This document shows positions 8,099-16,825 of a stretch of DNA of 64,000 nt, one piece after another. Location: contig JPOM01000001.1 of assembly GCA_000733915.1 (NCBI GenBank), positions 1,488,001 through 1,552,000 of the forward strand. The letters are read 5' to 3'. Below the pieces are notes generated by a model, which was given only the letters and a program-made list of their open reading frames with translations, searched no databases and was not told the DNA's origin. The position numbers and the translations under genes are program-made. Positions within the stretch are counted from its first letter, which is position 1. The number at the start of each line of letters is the position of its first letter. This stretch comes from Caulobacteraceae bacterium PMMR1 (GTDB taxonomy: Bacteria; Pseudomonadota; Alphaproteobacteria; Caulobacterales; Caulobacteraceae).

Positions 8099-10171
8099 GT
8101 GCGGCCGGAGATTCTCTTCCCCTTGTTCGCCAGCCTGGACGCGCTGAAGGGCGTGGGGCCGAAGCTCGCGCCGGAGCTGGAGCGGCTGGCCGGCCCCCTC
8201 GTGCGCGACCTCCTGTTCCTGGCGCCGGCGGGGCTGAAGCGGCGCACGCGCGCCACCGTCGCCAAGGCGCAGGAGGGCGTGCTCCAGACGTTTGTGGTGC
8301 GTATCGACGCGCACGCCCCGCCCCACCGGCGCGACTACCCCTATCGCATCCGTGTGGCGGACGAGACGGGCTTCATGTTCCTGAGCTGGTTCAAGGGCTA
8401 CGGTCCGCATCTGGCCAAATCGCATCCGATCGGCGCGATGCGCGTCGTCAGCGGCGAGGTGAGGCGCGTCGGCGTCGAGGCCTCCATCGCCCATCCCGAC
8501 TATCTGGCGCCCGCTGAGGCCGCGGATAGCGTGCCGGAGCTCGAGCCGATCTATCCCGCCACCGTCCAGACCAGCTCCCGCCAGGTCCGTCGCTTCGTGC
8601 AGGCGGCTTTGGAGCGCGCGCCCGAGCTGCCCGAGTGGCAGGACGCGGCCTTCCTGGCGCGCCAGGGCTGGCCTAGGTGGCGCGAGGCGCTGGCCCGCCT
8701 GCACGCCCCCGAGAGCGAGGCGGATCTCGAACCCCAGAGCCCCGCCCGCGCCCGCCTGGCCTATGACGAGCTGCTCGCGCACCAACTGGCGCTACAGGCG
8801 CGCCGCTCGCGCGTCCGCGCCGAGCCCGCCCCCGCCATCCCCGCGTCCGACCTCTCCGCCCGGATCGAGGCCGCCCTGCCCTATCGTTTGACCGGAGCCC
8901 AGGCCCGCGCCCTGGCCGACATCCGCACCGACCTGGCGTCGGGCCAACGGATGCAGCGCCTGGTCCAGGGCGACGTGGGCTCGGGCAAGACGGTCGTGGC
9001 CATGCTGGCCATGGCCGACGTGGCTGCGGCCGGCGCGCAGTCCGCCCTGATGGCTCCCACGGAGATCCTGGCCCGCCAGCACTACGAGACCCTGGCGGCG
9101 CCGCTCGCCGCTGCAGGCGTGACCGCGATCCTCCTGACCGGGCGAGACAAGGGCGCGGCGCGAACGGAGCGGCTCGCCGCCCTGGCGTCTGGCGCGGCCC
9201 AGGTCGCGATCGGCACCCACGCCCTCTTCCAGGACGAGATCGTCTTCCGGGACTTGGCGCTGGCGATCATCGACGAACAGCATCGCTTCGGGGTCGCGGA
9301 GCGGGCGAGGCTGCAGGCCAAGGGCCCCTCGGCGCACCTGCTCTCCCTGTCCGCGACCCCCATCCCGCGCACGCTGGAGCTGACCCAATTCGGCGACCTC
9401 GACATCAGCCGGCTGAACGAAAAGCCTCCCGGCCGCAAGCCGGTGTCCACCGCCGCCCTGCCCACGACCCGGATCGAGGCCGTGATCGCGCGCCTGCGCC
9501 AGGCCACGGCCGAGGGGGCGCAGGCCTTCTGGATCTGTCCGCTGGTGGCGGAGTCGGAGCGGCTGGACGTCGCCGACGCAGAGAGCCGCGCGGCCAGCTT
9601 GCGCGAACGGCTCGGGCCCCGCGTCGGCCTCGTGCACGGCCGCCTGCAGCCCGCGGAGAAGGACGCCGTCATGGCGGCGTTCGCCGAGGGTCGCCTGGAC
9701 GTACTGGTCGCGACCACAGTTGTGGAGGTCGGGGTTAATGTGGCGAACGCGACGATCATGGTCATCGAGCACGCCGACCGCTTCGGACTGGCGCAATTGC
9801 ACCAGCTGCGCGGGCGGGTCGGGCGAGGATCGGCTAAGAGCGCGTGCCTGCTGCTCTACGAGCCGCCGCTGAGCACGAGCGGACAGGCGCGGCTCGAGGT
9901 GCTGCGAAAGACCGAGGACGGCTTCGTGATCGCCGAGCGCGACCTGGAGCTGCGGGGCGGCGGCGACGCGGTGGGCCTGCGCCAGAGCGGCCTGCCGGCC
10001 TATCGCCTGGCCGACCCCTTCGTGCATCGCGACCTGCTGCTCGCCGCTGCCGACGACGCGCGCCTGATCGCCGCACGCGATCCTGAGCTCAGCTCCCCGC
10101 GCGGCCAGGCCGTCCGTGTGCTCCGCCATCTCTATGACTGGACGGCGAAGGCGGAGCAGCTGTCGGGGTGA
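8099..10171 (+). CDS. recG: ATP-dependent DNA helicase RecG
   Basis: 690 residues, the usual RecG length. The N-terminal wedge/OB region opens with DALKGVGPKLAPELERL. Helicase domain 1 has Walker A GDVGSGKT near residue 295 and Walker B DEQH near 392, then SATPIPRTL. Helicase domain 2 has VVEVGVNVANATIMVIEHAD and QLRGRVGRG, followed by the RecG-specific C-terminus (RDLELRGGGDAVGLRQSG). It catalyses branch migration and regression of stalled forks. GTG start at 8099, 26 bases after the MFS stop. No unusual features. Confidence 0.97.
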   Translation: MRPEILFPLFASLDALKGVGPKLAPELERLAGPLVRDLLFLAPAGLKRRTRATVAKAQEGVLQTFVVRIDAHAPPHRRDYPYRIRVADETGFMFLSWFKGYGPHLAKSHPIGAMRVVSGEVRRVGVEASIAHPDYLAPAEAADSVPELEPIYPATVQTSSRQVRRFVQAALERAPELPEWQDAAFLARQGWPRWREALARLHAPESEADLEPQSPARARLAYDELLAHQLALQARRSRVRAEPAPAIPASDLSARIEAALPYRLTGAQARALADIRTDLASGQRMQRLVQGDVGSGKTVVAMLAMADVAAAGAQSALMAPTEILARQHYETLAAPLAAAGVTAILLTGRDKGAARTERLAALASGAAQVAIGTHALFQDEIVFRDLALAIIDEQHRFGVAERARLQAKGPSAHLLSLSATPIPRTLELTQFGDLDISRLNEKPPGRKPVSTAALPTTRIEAVIARLRQATAEGAQAFWICPLVAESERLDVADAESRAASLRERLGPRVGLVHGRLQPAEKDAVMAAFAEGRLDVLVATTVVEVGVNVANATIMVIEHADRFGLAQLHQLRGRVGRGSAKSACLLLYEPPLSTSGQARLEVLRKTEDGFVIAERDLELRGGGDAVGLRQSGLPAYRLADPFVHRDLLLAAADDARLIAARDPELSSPRGQAVRVLRHLYDWTAKAEQLSG

Positions 10172-10202
10172 CAGCCCGCATAAACCGCGCAAAGCTGGCG
10201 CG

Positions 10203-11201
10203 ATGGAGCCCGATGCGCTCGCCGCCGCCCTGACCCGCCTGGCTCCGCGCCTCGCCCCGGACGGTCGCGCCGTTGCGCGCCTGACGCGGCTCTCCGGCGG
10301 GGCGAGCCAGGAGACCTGGGCCTTCGAGGTGGAGACTCCGGCCGCGCCCGTCTCCCTGATCCTGCGCCGGCGGCCGGAAGGTCTGCAGCCCGATCCGGAG
10401 CGCACCGCGGCCCTGGCCGCCGAGGCCGCCCTGATCGCCGCCGCCGGGCGGGCTGGCGCGCCCGTGCCGGCCGTGATCCACGTCTGCACGCCCCAGGACG
10501 GGATCGGGGAGGCCTATGTCATGGCCCGCGTCGAGGGCGAGACCCTGGGCGCTCGCATCGTGCGCCAGGATGCGTTCGCAGCCGTCCGCCCAGGCCTCGC
10601 GCGACGGTGCGGCGAGGTGCTGGCCGCCATCCATGCCGTAGACGATCCGGCGCTGGAGGGCCTACGAACCGCCGACGCGCGCTCCGAGCTCGACCGCTAC
10701 GAGGCCATCTATCGCGAGACCGGGGCGGAGCGGCCAGTCTTCGAGCTCGGCTTCCGCATGCTGCGAGCGCGCGCCCCGGTGCTGGAGCGCCCCGTGCTGG
10801 TGCATGGGGACTTCAGGAACGGCAACCTGATCGTGCACCCGCAGCGGGGACTCGCCGCCGTGCTGGACTGGGAGCTCGCCCACCTTGGCGACCCCGCCGA
10901 AGACCTGGGCTGGATCTGCGTCAACTCCTGGCGTTTCGGACGTCACGACAAGCCGGTCGGCGGCTTTGGCGACACGCGCGACCTGCTCGACGGCTATGCA
11001 GCCGCTGGCGGGACGCCCGTCTCGCCCGAGCGCGTCGCCTACTGGCAGGCGCTGGGCTCGCTGAAGTGGGGCGTCATGTGCCTGATCATGTATCGCAGCT
11101 TTGCCACAGGCGCGGATCCGAGCGTCGAGCGCGCCATGATCGGCCGGCGGGCGAGCGAGGCGGAGATCGACCTTCTGCCCCTCCTGGAGGCGATGGCGTG
11201 A
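10203..11201 (+). CDS. Phosphotransferase family protein (APH / ACAD10-11 kinase-like)
   Basis: 332 residues from ATG 10203; an earlier in-frame start at 10116 would overlap recG and adds a non-conserved tail. It has an aminoglycoside-phosphotransferase/protein-kinase-like fold: glycine loop LSGGASQETWAFEV, ATP-site LRRRPEG, Brenner catalytic motif HGDFRNGN near residue 201, and metal-binding VLDWELAHLGDPAEDLGW near 218-236. This subgroup accompanies acyl-CoA dehydrogenases and enoyl-CoA hydratases in proteobacteria and resembles the kinase part of eukaryotic ACAD10/11, so a hydroxyacyl-CoA substrate is more plausible than an antibiotic. It overlaps the next gene at GTGA. Confidence 0.88.
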   Translation: MEPDALAAALTRLAPRLAPDGRAVARLTRLSGGASQETWAFEVETPAAPVSLILRRRPEGLQPDPERTAALAAEAALIAAAGRAGAPVPAVIHVCTPQDGIGEAYVMARVEGETLGARIVRQDAFAAVRPGLARRCGEVLAAIHAVDDPALEGLRTADARSELDRYEAIYRETGAERPVFELGFRMLRARAPVLERPVLVHGDFRNGNLIVHPQRGLAAVLDWELAHLGDPAEDLGWICVNSWRFGRHDKPVGGFGDTRDLLDGYAAAGGTPVSPERVAYWQALGSLKWGVMCLIMYRSFATGADPSVERAMIGRRASEAEIDLLPLLEAMA

Positions 11202-11569
11202 GCACCCATCCGACGGCGCAGGAGCTGATCGAGGCGGTGATCGGCTTCATCGAGACCCGTGCTGCGCCGCAGTTGAAGGACCGCGACGCCTTCCTGGCGC
11301 GGGTGGCGGTGAATGCGCTGGCGACTGTGAAGCGGGAGCTCGCCCTGGCGGAGCACGCCGAGACGCAGGCGGCGACGCGCCTGCGGGACCTGCTGGGCGA
11401 GGACGGCGACGGAGCCACGCTCAACCGCCGCCTGTGCGAGCGCATCCGGTCGGGGGACCAGCCCGCCGACGCCGCCCTTTTCGAGCACCTGCGCCTTGCC
11501 ACCGCCGACCAGGTCCGCATCGACCAGCCGGGGTATTCGGGGCTGAAGGCGCTGGAGGAACGGATCTAG
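11198..11569 (+). CDS. DUF6285 domain protein, partner of the upstream kinase
   Basis: 123 residues from GTG 11198, whose TG is shared with the TGA stop of the kinase gene. The sequence is helical and charged (SAHEL-type start PTAQELIEAVIGFIE, then RVAVNALATVKREL). It has no signal peptide or membrane segment and no catalytic motif that I can name. Its pattern matches the small DUF6285 proteins usually encoded directly after APH-like acyl-CoA-metabolism kinases, which suggests the two proteins work together. Function unknown. Ends with a real TAG stop. Confidence 0.75.
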   Translation: MSTHPTAQELIEAVIGFIETRAAPQLKDRDAFLARVAVNALATVKRELALAEHAETQAATRLRDLLGEDGDGATLNRRLCERIRSGDQPADAALFEHLRLATADQVRIDQPGYSGLKALEERI

Positions 11570-11693
11570 CCCGGGTCTTGAAGCGTGCGGGGTCTTGCTC
11601 GACGTAACCTCGGCCTTCCGCCCGCGAACACTGGCTTGAGCGCAGGCCGAAACCGAGCCAAGCTTAACAACGGGACTAAGGGGAACGCCTGAC

Positions 11694-12566
11694 ATGACCG
11701 CGATCACGCCGGACGTCGCCGAGGCCCCGGCCAGGCCGACCCAGACGGGCGAGGTGATCTACCGCCATCGCCTGCTGATCCGCATCGCCCACTGGCTGAA
11801 CGTGGTCTGCATCACGGTCCTGCTCATGAGCGGGCTGAACATCTTCAACGCCCACCCGCGCCTCTATTGGGGCATGTACGGCGCCGACGCCCGCCCCGAC
11901 CCCGCGGTGTTCCAGATCGGGGCCGAGGAGCATCCCAAGGGCGTCTACCACGGCGTGACCCAAATCGGGTCGCTGCGCATCCCCACCACCGGCGTGCTGG
12001 GCGTGTCCAAGGTCAATGGCCATGATCAGTTCCGCGCCTGGCCGGCGTGGCTGACGGCGCCGAGCTTCACCGACCTCGCCGACGCCCGGCACTGGCACTT
12101 CTTCTTCGCCTGGTTCTTCGTGCTGAACGGGCTGGTCTACCTGGCCTACAGCTTCGTGATCCGTCACGTGCAGCGCGACCTGTGGCCGACGCTTCAGGAC
12201 CTGCGCGGGATCGGCCGCTCCATCGTCGACCACATCAAGCTGAAGCACCCGACCGGCGAGGACGCCAAGCGCTATAATGTGCTGCAGCGGTTGGCCTATC
12301 TGACCGTCGTCTTCGTGCTCCTGCCCGGCATGGTGCTCACGGGGCTCACCATGTCGCCCGGCTTCAACGCCATCGCCCCGCCCTTGCTCGCGCTCTTCGG
12401 AGGGCGGCAGAGCGCGCGCACCCTGCACTTCATCTTCGCCTGGTCCATCGTGGGATTCGTCGTGATCCACGTGGTGGAGGTCTTTCTCGCCGGCGTGGTG
12501 AACGAGATCACCTCCATGATCACCGGCTACTACAAGGTCCCGCCCGCGGAGCACGGCCATGACTGA
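11694..12566 (+). CDS. Cytochrome b/b561-like integral membrane subunit
   Basis: 290 residues, four to five predicted helices. Candidate haem-b histidines sit in helix contexts IRIAHWLNVVCITVLL (about residue 33), ARHWHFFFAWFFVLNG (about 132) and LHFIFAWSIVGFVVIHVVEVF (about 243-258). This is the di-haem cytochrome b family that carries electrons between the quinone pool and a periplasmic oxidoreductase. A 60-residue periplasmic loop follows the first helix. The stop overlaps the start of the molybdopterin oxidoreductase by 8 bases, so the two are almost certainly one complex. ATG 11694 follows a 124-base gap after DUF6285. Confidence 0.88.
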   Translation: MTAITPDVAEAPARPTQTGEVIYRHRLLIRIAHWLNVVCITVLLMSGLNIFNAHPRLYWGMYGADARPDPAVFQIGAEEHPKGVYHGVTQIGSLRIPTTGVLGVSKVNGHDQFRAWPAWLTAPSFTDLADARHWHFFFAWFFVLNGLVYLAYSFVIRHVQRDLWPTLQDLRGIGRSIVDHIKLKHPTGEDAKRYNVLQRLAYLTVVFVLLPGMVLTGLTMSPGFNAIAPPLLALFGGRQSARTLHFIFAWSIVGFVVIHVVEVFLAGVVNEITSMITGYYKVPPAEHGHD

Positions 12567-13353
12567 CGCGCGCCTGTTCACCCGCCGTGCGGCCCTGCTG
12601 GGCGGCGTCGCCGGCGGCGGCCTGCTGCTGGCCGGCTGCGACCAGCTCACCCACAGCGCCGACGTGCAGCGCGTGCTGCATGCGGCGGAGCGCCTGACCT
12701 ACAGGAGCCAGCGCCTCCTCGGCGGAGGGCGCGCCCTGGCAAGGGAGTTCTCGCCCAAGGACATCTCGCCGGTCTTCAAGCCGAACGGCACCACCTATCC
12801 CGGAGGGGACGACTACGCCGGCCACGTGGACGAGGGCTTCAAGAACTGGACCCTGACCATCGACGGGCTCGTGCAGAAGCCGCTCGAGCTGAGCGTGGCC
12901 GAAATCAAGCGCCTGCCGTCGCGGACCCAGATCACGCGCCACGACTGCGTCGAGGGCTGGAGCGCCATCGGCCAATGGACGGGCGTGCCGCTGGGCCTGC
13001 TCCTCAAGGCCTCAGGCCTGAAGCCGAACGCGCGCTACGCGGTCTTCCACTGCGCCGACAATCTGGACGGCGAGCTGGCGAAGGGTGGGGAGCAAAGCCC
13101 TGGCCAATACTACGAGAGCATCGACCTGGTGGACGCTTTCCACCCTCAGACGATCATCGCTTACCAGCTGAACGGCAAGGACCTGCCCATCGGCAACGGC
13201 GCGCCCCTGCGGCTTCGGGTGGAGCGCCAGCTCGGCTACAAGCACGCCAAGTACCTTCAGCGCATCGAACTGGTCGACAGCTTCTCCCACATCTCGGGCG
13301 GCAAGGGCGGATACTGGGAAGATCGCGGCTACGAGTGGTACGCCGGAATCTGA
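12559..13353 (+). CDS. Tat-exported, lipid-anchored molybdopterin oxidoreductase (sulfite oxidase / MsrP-like fold)
   Basis: 264 residues. The N-terminus carries a twin-arginine motif (TRRAALLGG) and then a lipobox LLAGC, so this looks like a Tat-exported lipoprotein. The sulfite-oxidase-type molybdopterin domain has the predicted Mo-ligating Cys in RHDCVEGWSAIGQWTGVP near residue 130, followed by HCADNLDG and GAPLRLRVERQLGYKHAKY. It overlaps the cytochrome b gene, which presumably exchanges electrons with it. This differs from MsrPQ, where MsrP is a soluble periplasmic protein. Substrate unknown: sulfite, methionine sulfoxide or another oxo-compound are all possible. Confidence 0.88.
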   Translation: MTDARLFTRRAALLGGVAGGGLLLAGCDQLTHSADVQRVLHAAERLTYRSQRLLGGGRALAREFSPKDISPVFKPNGTTYPGGDDYAGHVDEGFKNWTLTIDGLVQKPLELSVAEIKRLPSRTQITRHDCVEGWSAIGQWTGVPLGLLLKASGLKPNARYAVFHCADNLDGELAKGGEQSPGQYYESIDLVDAFHPQTIIAYQLNGKDLPIGNGAPLRLRVERQLGYKHAKYLQRIELVDSFSHISGGKGGYWEDRGYEWYAGI

Positions 13354-13373
13354 TCTCGACGCGGCCGCGAGAA

Positions 13374-13399
13374 CGGCCCCGCGGAGGTCCGCAGGGCCG
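13374..13399. terminator. GC-rich hairpin at a convergent gene junction
   Basis: CGGCCC and GCGG arms pair with CCGC and GGGCCG, with one mismatch and an AGGT loop. It lies between the 3' ends of the molybdoenzyme gene (ends 13353) and the small secreted-protein gene (ends 13421). There is no U-tract on either strand, so termination is inferred from position and stem strength only. Confidence 0.35.
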
Positions 13400-13420
13400 C
13401 CCGCTCAGGCTTCGGGCCGA

Positions 13421-13729
13421 TCACCAATGGCGGTAGCCGTAGCCGTATCCATAGCCATACGGGTGATGGTAGCGGTGCTCGTAGCGCCAGTGTTCGCGCC
13501 GCCACGCCGCCCGGCGGGCCCACTCCGCCCGGTGCCACGCCTCCCGCCGCCACGCCTCCCGGCGGGCCCACTCCGCCCGGCGCCAGGCGTCATGGTCATA
13601 ACCGTAGCCGTGGTATGGCGCGTGGCCGTAGCCATAGCCGTACGGGTGGGCCGAAGCCGCGCCCGGGACGACCGCCGCCGCCGTAGCGGCCAGGGCGCCT
13701 GCGGCGATGAGAGCCGTCTTGATAGCCAT
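13421..13729 (-). CDS. Small secreted repeat protein (Trp/Arg/Ala repeats flanked by Gly-Tyr tracts)
   Basis: 102 residues. A clear Sec signal peptide (MAIKTALIAAGALAATAAAV, cleavage near ASAHP) is followed by a Gly-Tyr-His segment (HPYGYGYGHAP), then a central block built from repeats of the form R-R-E-A-W-R-R-E / R-A-E-W-A-R-R, and a second Gly-Tyr tract (HPYGYGYGYGYRHW). A strong ribosome-binding site, AAGGAGA, sits 5-6 bases before the ATG. Codon use is like its neighbours despite the low complexity. Such short alphaproteobacterial proteins are exported and have no assigned function; the mixed basic and aromatic composition would suit binding to a polyanion or the envelope. Function not assigned. 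Confidence 0.75.
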   Translation of the reverse strand: MAIKTALIAAGALAATAAAVVPGAASAHPYGYGYGHAPYHGYGYDHDAWRRAEWARREAWRREAWHRAEWARRAAWRREHWRYEHRYHHPYGYGYGYGYRHW

Positions 13730-13856
13730 CTTGCATCTCCTTCTTCCGCCAGGGCCCTGTCGGATCCGGCGTCACGCAGCTGTATGACGCGCGGCGGCTG
13801 AACCGGTTGCGAGACGCCCGTTCATGTGGCGTTAACCGTCCAGCGCAGGTCGGCGG

Positions 13857-14633
13857 TCAGGTCTGCGTGCGGCCGCGGCTCTGGACGAGGGCGCGACGCT
13901 GCTCGATCGCCTCTGCGGTGACGGCGCGGTTGGCGGCGGCGCCCCGCTCCGCCTCGAGCCGCAGGCCCTCGCCGAAGCTGAGCGCAAAGCCGTCGTCGAT
14001 CAGGCGCTTGTAGGCGGTCAGCATCTCCGGCACGAGGCCCAGCATGTCCTCGGCCAGCCGACGCGCCTGGGGCAGGAGTTCGTCGGCCGGCACGACCCGG
14101 TTCACCAGACCCCAGCGCTCCGCCTGCTCGGCGGGCAGGAAGTTGCCGGTCAGCGACAGCTCCTTGGCGCGAGAGAGGCCGATTGCACGGCTGAGCTTCT
14201 GCGACAAACCCCAGCCCGGCATGATGCCGACCCGGCCGTGGGTGTCAGCGAAGCGCGCGTTCGGGCTGGCCAGCAGCACGTCGCAGGCCAAGGCGAGCTC
14301 GAAGCCGCCGGTGATCGCCACCCCATTGATCGCGCCGATGATCGGGCCCGAGAAGGCGCTGAGCGACGTGACGGGATCGTCGACCTCGACCCCGTCGGCG
14401 ACGCTCAGCCCGCCAGCCCCCAGCTCCTTCAGGTCGAGCCCGGCGCAGAAGGCGCGCTGGCCCGCCCCGGTCAGGATCAGGACCCGCACCTCCGGATCGG
14501 CCTCCAGCGCCCGCACGGCGGCGGCGAGCTCGGCGCGCAGCTGGCGCGACAGGGCGTTCATGGCGTCCGGCCGGTTCAGGGTGAGGACCGCGTAGCCCGC
14601 CGGGTCCTTCTCGACGGTAATGACATCCGGCAT
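13857..14633 (-). CDS. Enoyl-CoA hydratase/isomerase family protein (crotonase fold)
   Basis: 258 residues from ATG 14633; a 19-codon extension upstream is arginine-rich and unconserved. Crotonase hallmarks are VLTLNRPDAMNALS, the first oxyanion loop FCAGLDLKEL, the second GAINGVAITGGFELALACD, and the active-site segment FADTHGRVGIMPGWGLSQ. The last is the subgroup with D-T-H where classical hydratases have the catalytic Glu context, so the precise reaction (hydratase, isomerase or other acyl-CoA chemistry) is uncertain. Cytoplasmic. The gene is divergent from the DUF3833 gene with an 81-base gap. Confidence 0.9.
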   Translation of the reverse strand: MPDVITVEKDPAGYAVLTLNRPDAMNALSRQLRAELAAAVRALEADPEVRVLILTGAGQRAFCAGLDLKELGAGGLSVADGVEVDDPVTSLSAFSGPIIGAINGVAITGGFELALACDVLLASPNARFADTHGRVGIMPGWGLSQKLSRAIGLSRAKELSLTGNFLPAEQAERWGLVNRVVPADELLPQARRLAEDMLGLVPEMLTAYKRLIDDGFALSFGEGLRLEAERGAAANRAVTAEAIEQRRALVQSRGRTQT

Positions 14634-14714
14634 GCGCTTTCCCCTCGCTCGACCTTGGCCTCTTGTTTCGCATCCCGGATCGGGCTGCAATCATCCGCTC
14701 GCGCGGGACGACCA

Positions 14715-15149
14715 GTGGACAGCGTTAGGTTCTTCGAGGGCCGGATCACCGGCGCAGGCGTGATCCGCGATCTGTTCGGACGGATCGTGCGCCGCGTCAG
14801 GGTTGAGTTCGTCGGCCGCTGGGCGGAGGAGCACGACCCGCTGCACCTGGACGAGACCTACACCTACTCCACCGGCGAGACCCAGACCCGCAGCTGGGCG
14901 CTGGAGAGCCACGGCCAGCGCTTCATCGGCTATGACGCGGCCGAGTCCGCGCGTATCCGGGGCGAGCAGGTGGGTCAGGACCTGCACTTCGTGTTCGACC
15001 GCCCGTTCCGCCCGGGCTCGTGGCTGGCGCCGCCGCCGGTCGAGGCGCGCCTGCTCCACATCGGGCCGGGGCGGCTGATCCTCTGCGCCGAGGCGCGCTT
15101 TGCCGGGATCAGACTGGCGACCACCGACGCGGTGCTCCGCCGCGCCTGA
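14715..15149 (+). CDS. DUF3833 family protein
   Basis: 144 residues from GTG 14715. It opens with VRFFEGRITGAGVIRDLFGR and continues RRVRVEFVGRW...DETYTYSTGETQTRSW, the alternating hydrophobic/polar beta pattern of DUF3833. In this case there is no lipoprotein signal, although many family members have one, so a cytoplasmic or peripheral location is likely. Function is unknown in the family. It is transcribed toward the EAL gene; a perfect palindrome lies in the gap. Confidence 0.8.
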   Translation: MDSVRFFEGRITGAGVIRDLFGRIVRRVRVEFVGRWAEEHDPLHLDETYTYSTGETQTRSWALESHGQRFIGYDAAESARIRGEQVGQDLHFVFDRPFRPGSWLAPPPVEARLLHIGPGRLILCAEARFAGIRLATTDAVLRRA

Positions 15150-15159
15150 CCGTGGAAAC

Positions 15160-15180
15160 GCTTTCGCAATTTGCGAAAGC
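15160..15180. promoter_or_regulatory. Perfect 10+1+10 inverted repeat before the EAL gene
   Basis: Arms GCTTTCGCAA and TTGCGAAAGC are exact reverse complements separated by a single T. The element begins 11 bases after the DUF3833 stop and ends 35 bases before the EAL ATG at 15216. A one-base loop and no U-tract make a terminator unlikely; the symmetry fits a dimeric repressor operator (TetR- or MarR-like). No regulator gene is next to it. Confidence 0.55.
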
Positions 15181-15215
15181 TAAGTTGGACGCTGATCGAC
15201 AGGAGCTGCGGCGAG

Positions 15216-16822
15216 ATGCCGGGCACGACTTCGCTCCTCGGCTGCGCCTTCGCCGTCGCCGACCTGCTATTCGAGATCGACGCGCAGCACCGGGTGCGGC
15301 TCGCGCTGGGCGCCGCGCAACGCCTGACCGGACGCGGCCCGGCCGAAGTCTCAGGCGCAGACTGGCGCGACTGGATCCATCCTGACGACCGGACGGACGC
15401 CGAAGCCCTCGTGCGGGGCATCGTCCCTGGCGAGCGACGCGGCCCGGTCGCCGTCCGCCTGGCGCTTCAGGGCGATGGCGGCGTTCGCACCGCCAGCCTC
15501 GCCGCCTTCCTGGTGCCCGAGCTGGCTCCAAATGTGTCCTGCGCCCTGACCCTGGGCGCGCCCGTCAGGTCAGACGTGGCGCTGGGCGTACGCGCGCTCG
15601 GGCTGCACGACCGCGAGAGCTTCCTGGCCCACGCCCGGGCGCTGAACGAAGCGGCGAGCCGGGACGGGCTCGAGCTCGACGTCGCCCTGATCGACATCGG
15701 CCTTATCGCGCCCGACCTGCCGCGGGCCCGCCGCGATGGCGAGGTCGCCACGACCTTGAAGGCCGAGAGCTATGGCGGGATCAGCGCCGGCGATTTCGAT
15801 CACGGCCGCTACGCCGTGCTGCGCCGGGCGGGGGAGCCGGACGGCGTGGTCGCGCGCCTGGCGGACGCTGCGAGGCGCCCCGAGGGCGCGGTGGCGCAGG
15901 CCTTCGCCGCCATCCGGCTCGACCCCAAGCTGGCGCCCAGCGTCAACATGCGTGCACTCCGCATGGTGTTGGAGCAGTTCGAGAGCCAGGGCCTGGCGGG
16001 CGGGGCGAACGCGCTAATCGAGACCTTCGTGCGTCAGGCCAGCGAGACCAACGCCCAGGCGCAGGCCTTCTCGCGGATGATCTACAATCGCGACTTTCGC
16101 CTGCACTTCCAGCCGATCGTGTCGCTCAGGACTGGGGAGGTGCATCACTACGAGGCGCTGGCGCGGTTCACGGGCGCGGAGAGCCCCTTCGAGATGATCA
16201 AGATGGCCGAGGAGCTCGACATCATCGAGCGCTTCGACCTCGCCACCGCGCAGGCCGCCATGACAGAGCTGGCCCGCCAGCCGCAGGTGACCATCGCCGT
16301 CAACGTCTCGGGCCGCTCGCTGATGCGGCGCGCCTTCGTCGAACGGCTGTTGGAGACGGCCTCGAAGCACCCCGCAGGCGCCCGGCTCAGCGTGGAGATC
16401 ACCGAGAGCGCGGCGCTGGGCGACCTCGACCTGGCCAACGCCCACGTGCAGGCGCTGCGAAAGGCCGGGATCAAGGTGGCGCTCGACGACTTCGGCGCGG
16501 GCGCGGCCTCTTTCGCCTACCTGCGCGCGCTCACCATCGACAGCGTCAAGATCGACGGCCAGTACGTGCGCGAGCTGTCGGACGGCGCGCGCGACGCGAC
16601 CTTGATCCGCCATCTGGTCCAGCTCTGCCGCGAGCTGAACGTGCAGACCGTCGCCGAGATGGTGGAGACCCGGGAGGTGGCCGAGCAGCTGAAGGCGCTG
16701 GGCGTCGACTATGGCCAGGGCTGGCTCTACGGTCGCCCGAGCCTGGCCGCCGCGCCGCAAGCGCCGCCCCCTCGCCCGGGCTGCGCGCCCGACGCCAGGG
16801 CGCGGTCGAGAGCTGGGGCTGA
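15216..16822 (+). CDS. PAS-EAL cyclic-di-GMP phosphodiesterase, probable 3' frameshift
   Basis: ATG 15216 follows AGGAG by 10 bases. The N-terminal half contains a PAS-like sensor (FEIDAQHRVRLALGAAQRLT...DWIHPDDR) and a linker. The EAL domain from about residue 285 has all main catalytic positions: HYEALARF, AVNVSGRSL, EITES, ALDDFGAG, VKIDGQYV, AEMVET and YGQGWLYGRP. It should hydrolyse c-di-GMP. Read literally, the frame runs to 16964 with a low-complexity tail antisense to the next gene. Shifting by one base at the CCCCC run (16767-16771) gives instead a short tail ending ARRQGAVESWG with a stop at 16820-16822, just before the nitroreductase gene. I give the end on that reading. Confidence 0.82.
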
Positions 16823-16825
16823 GCC

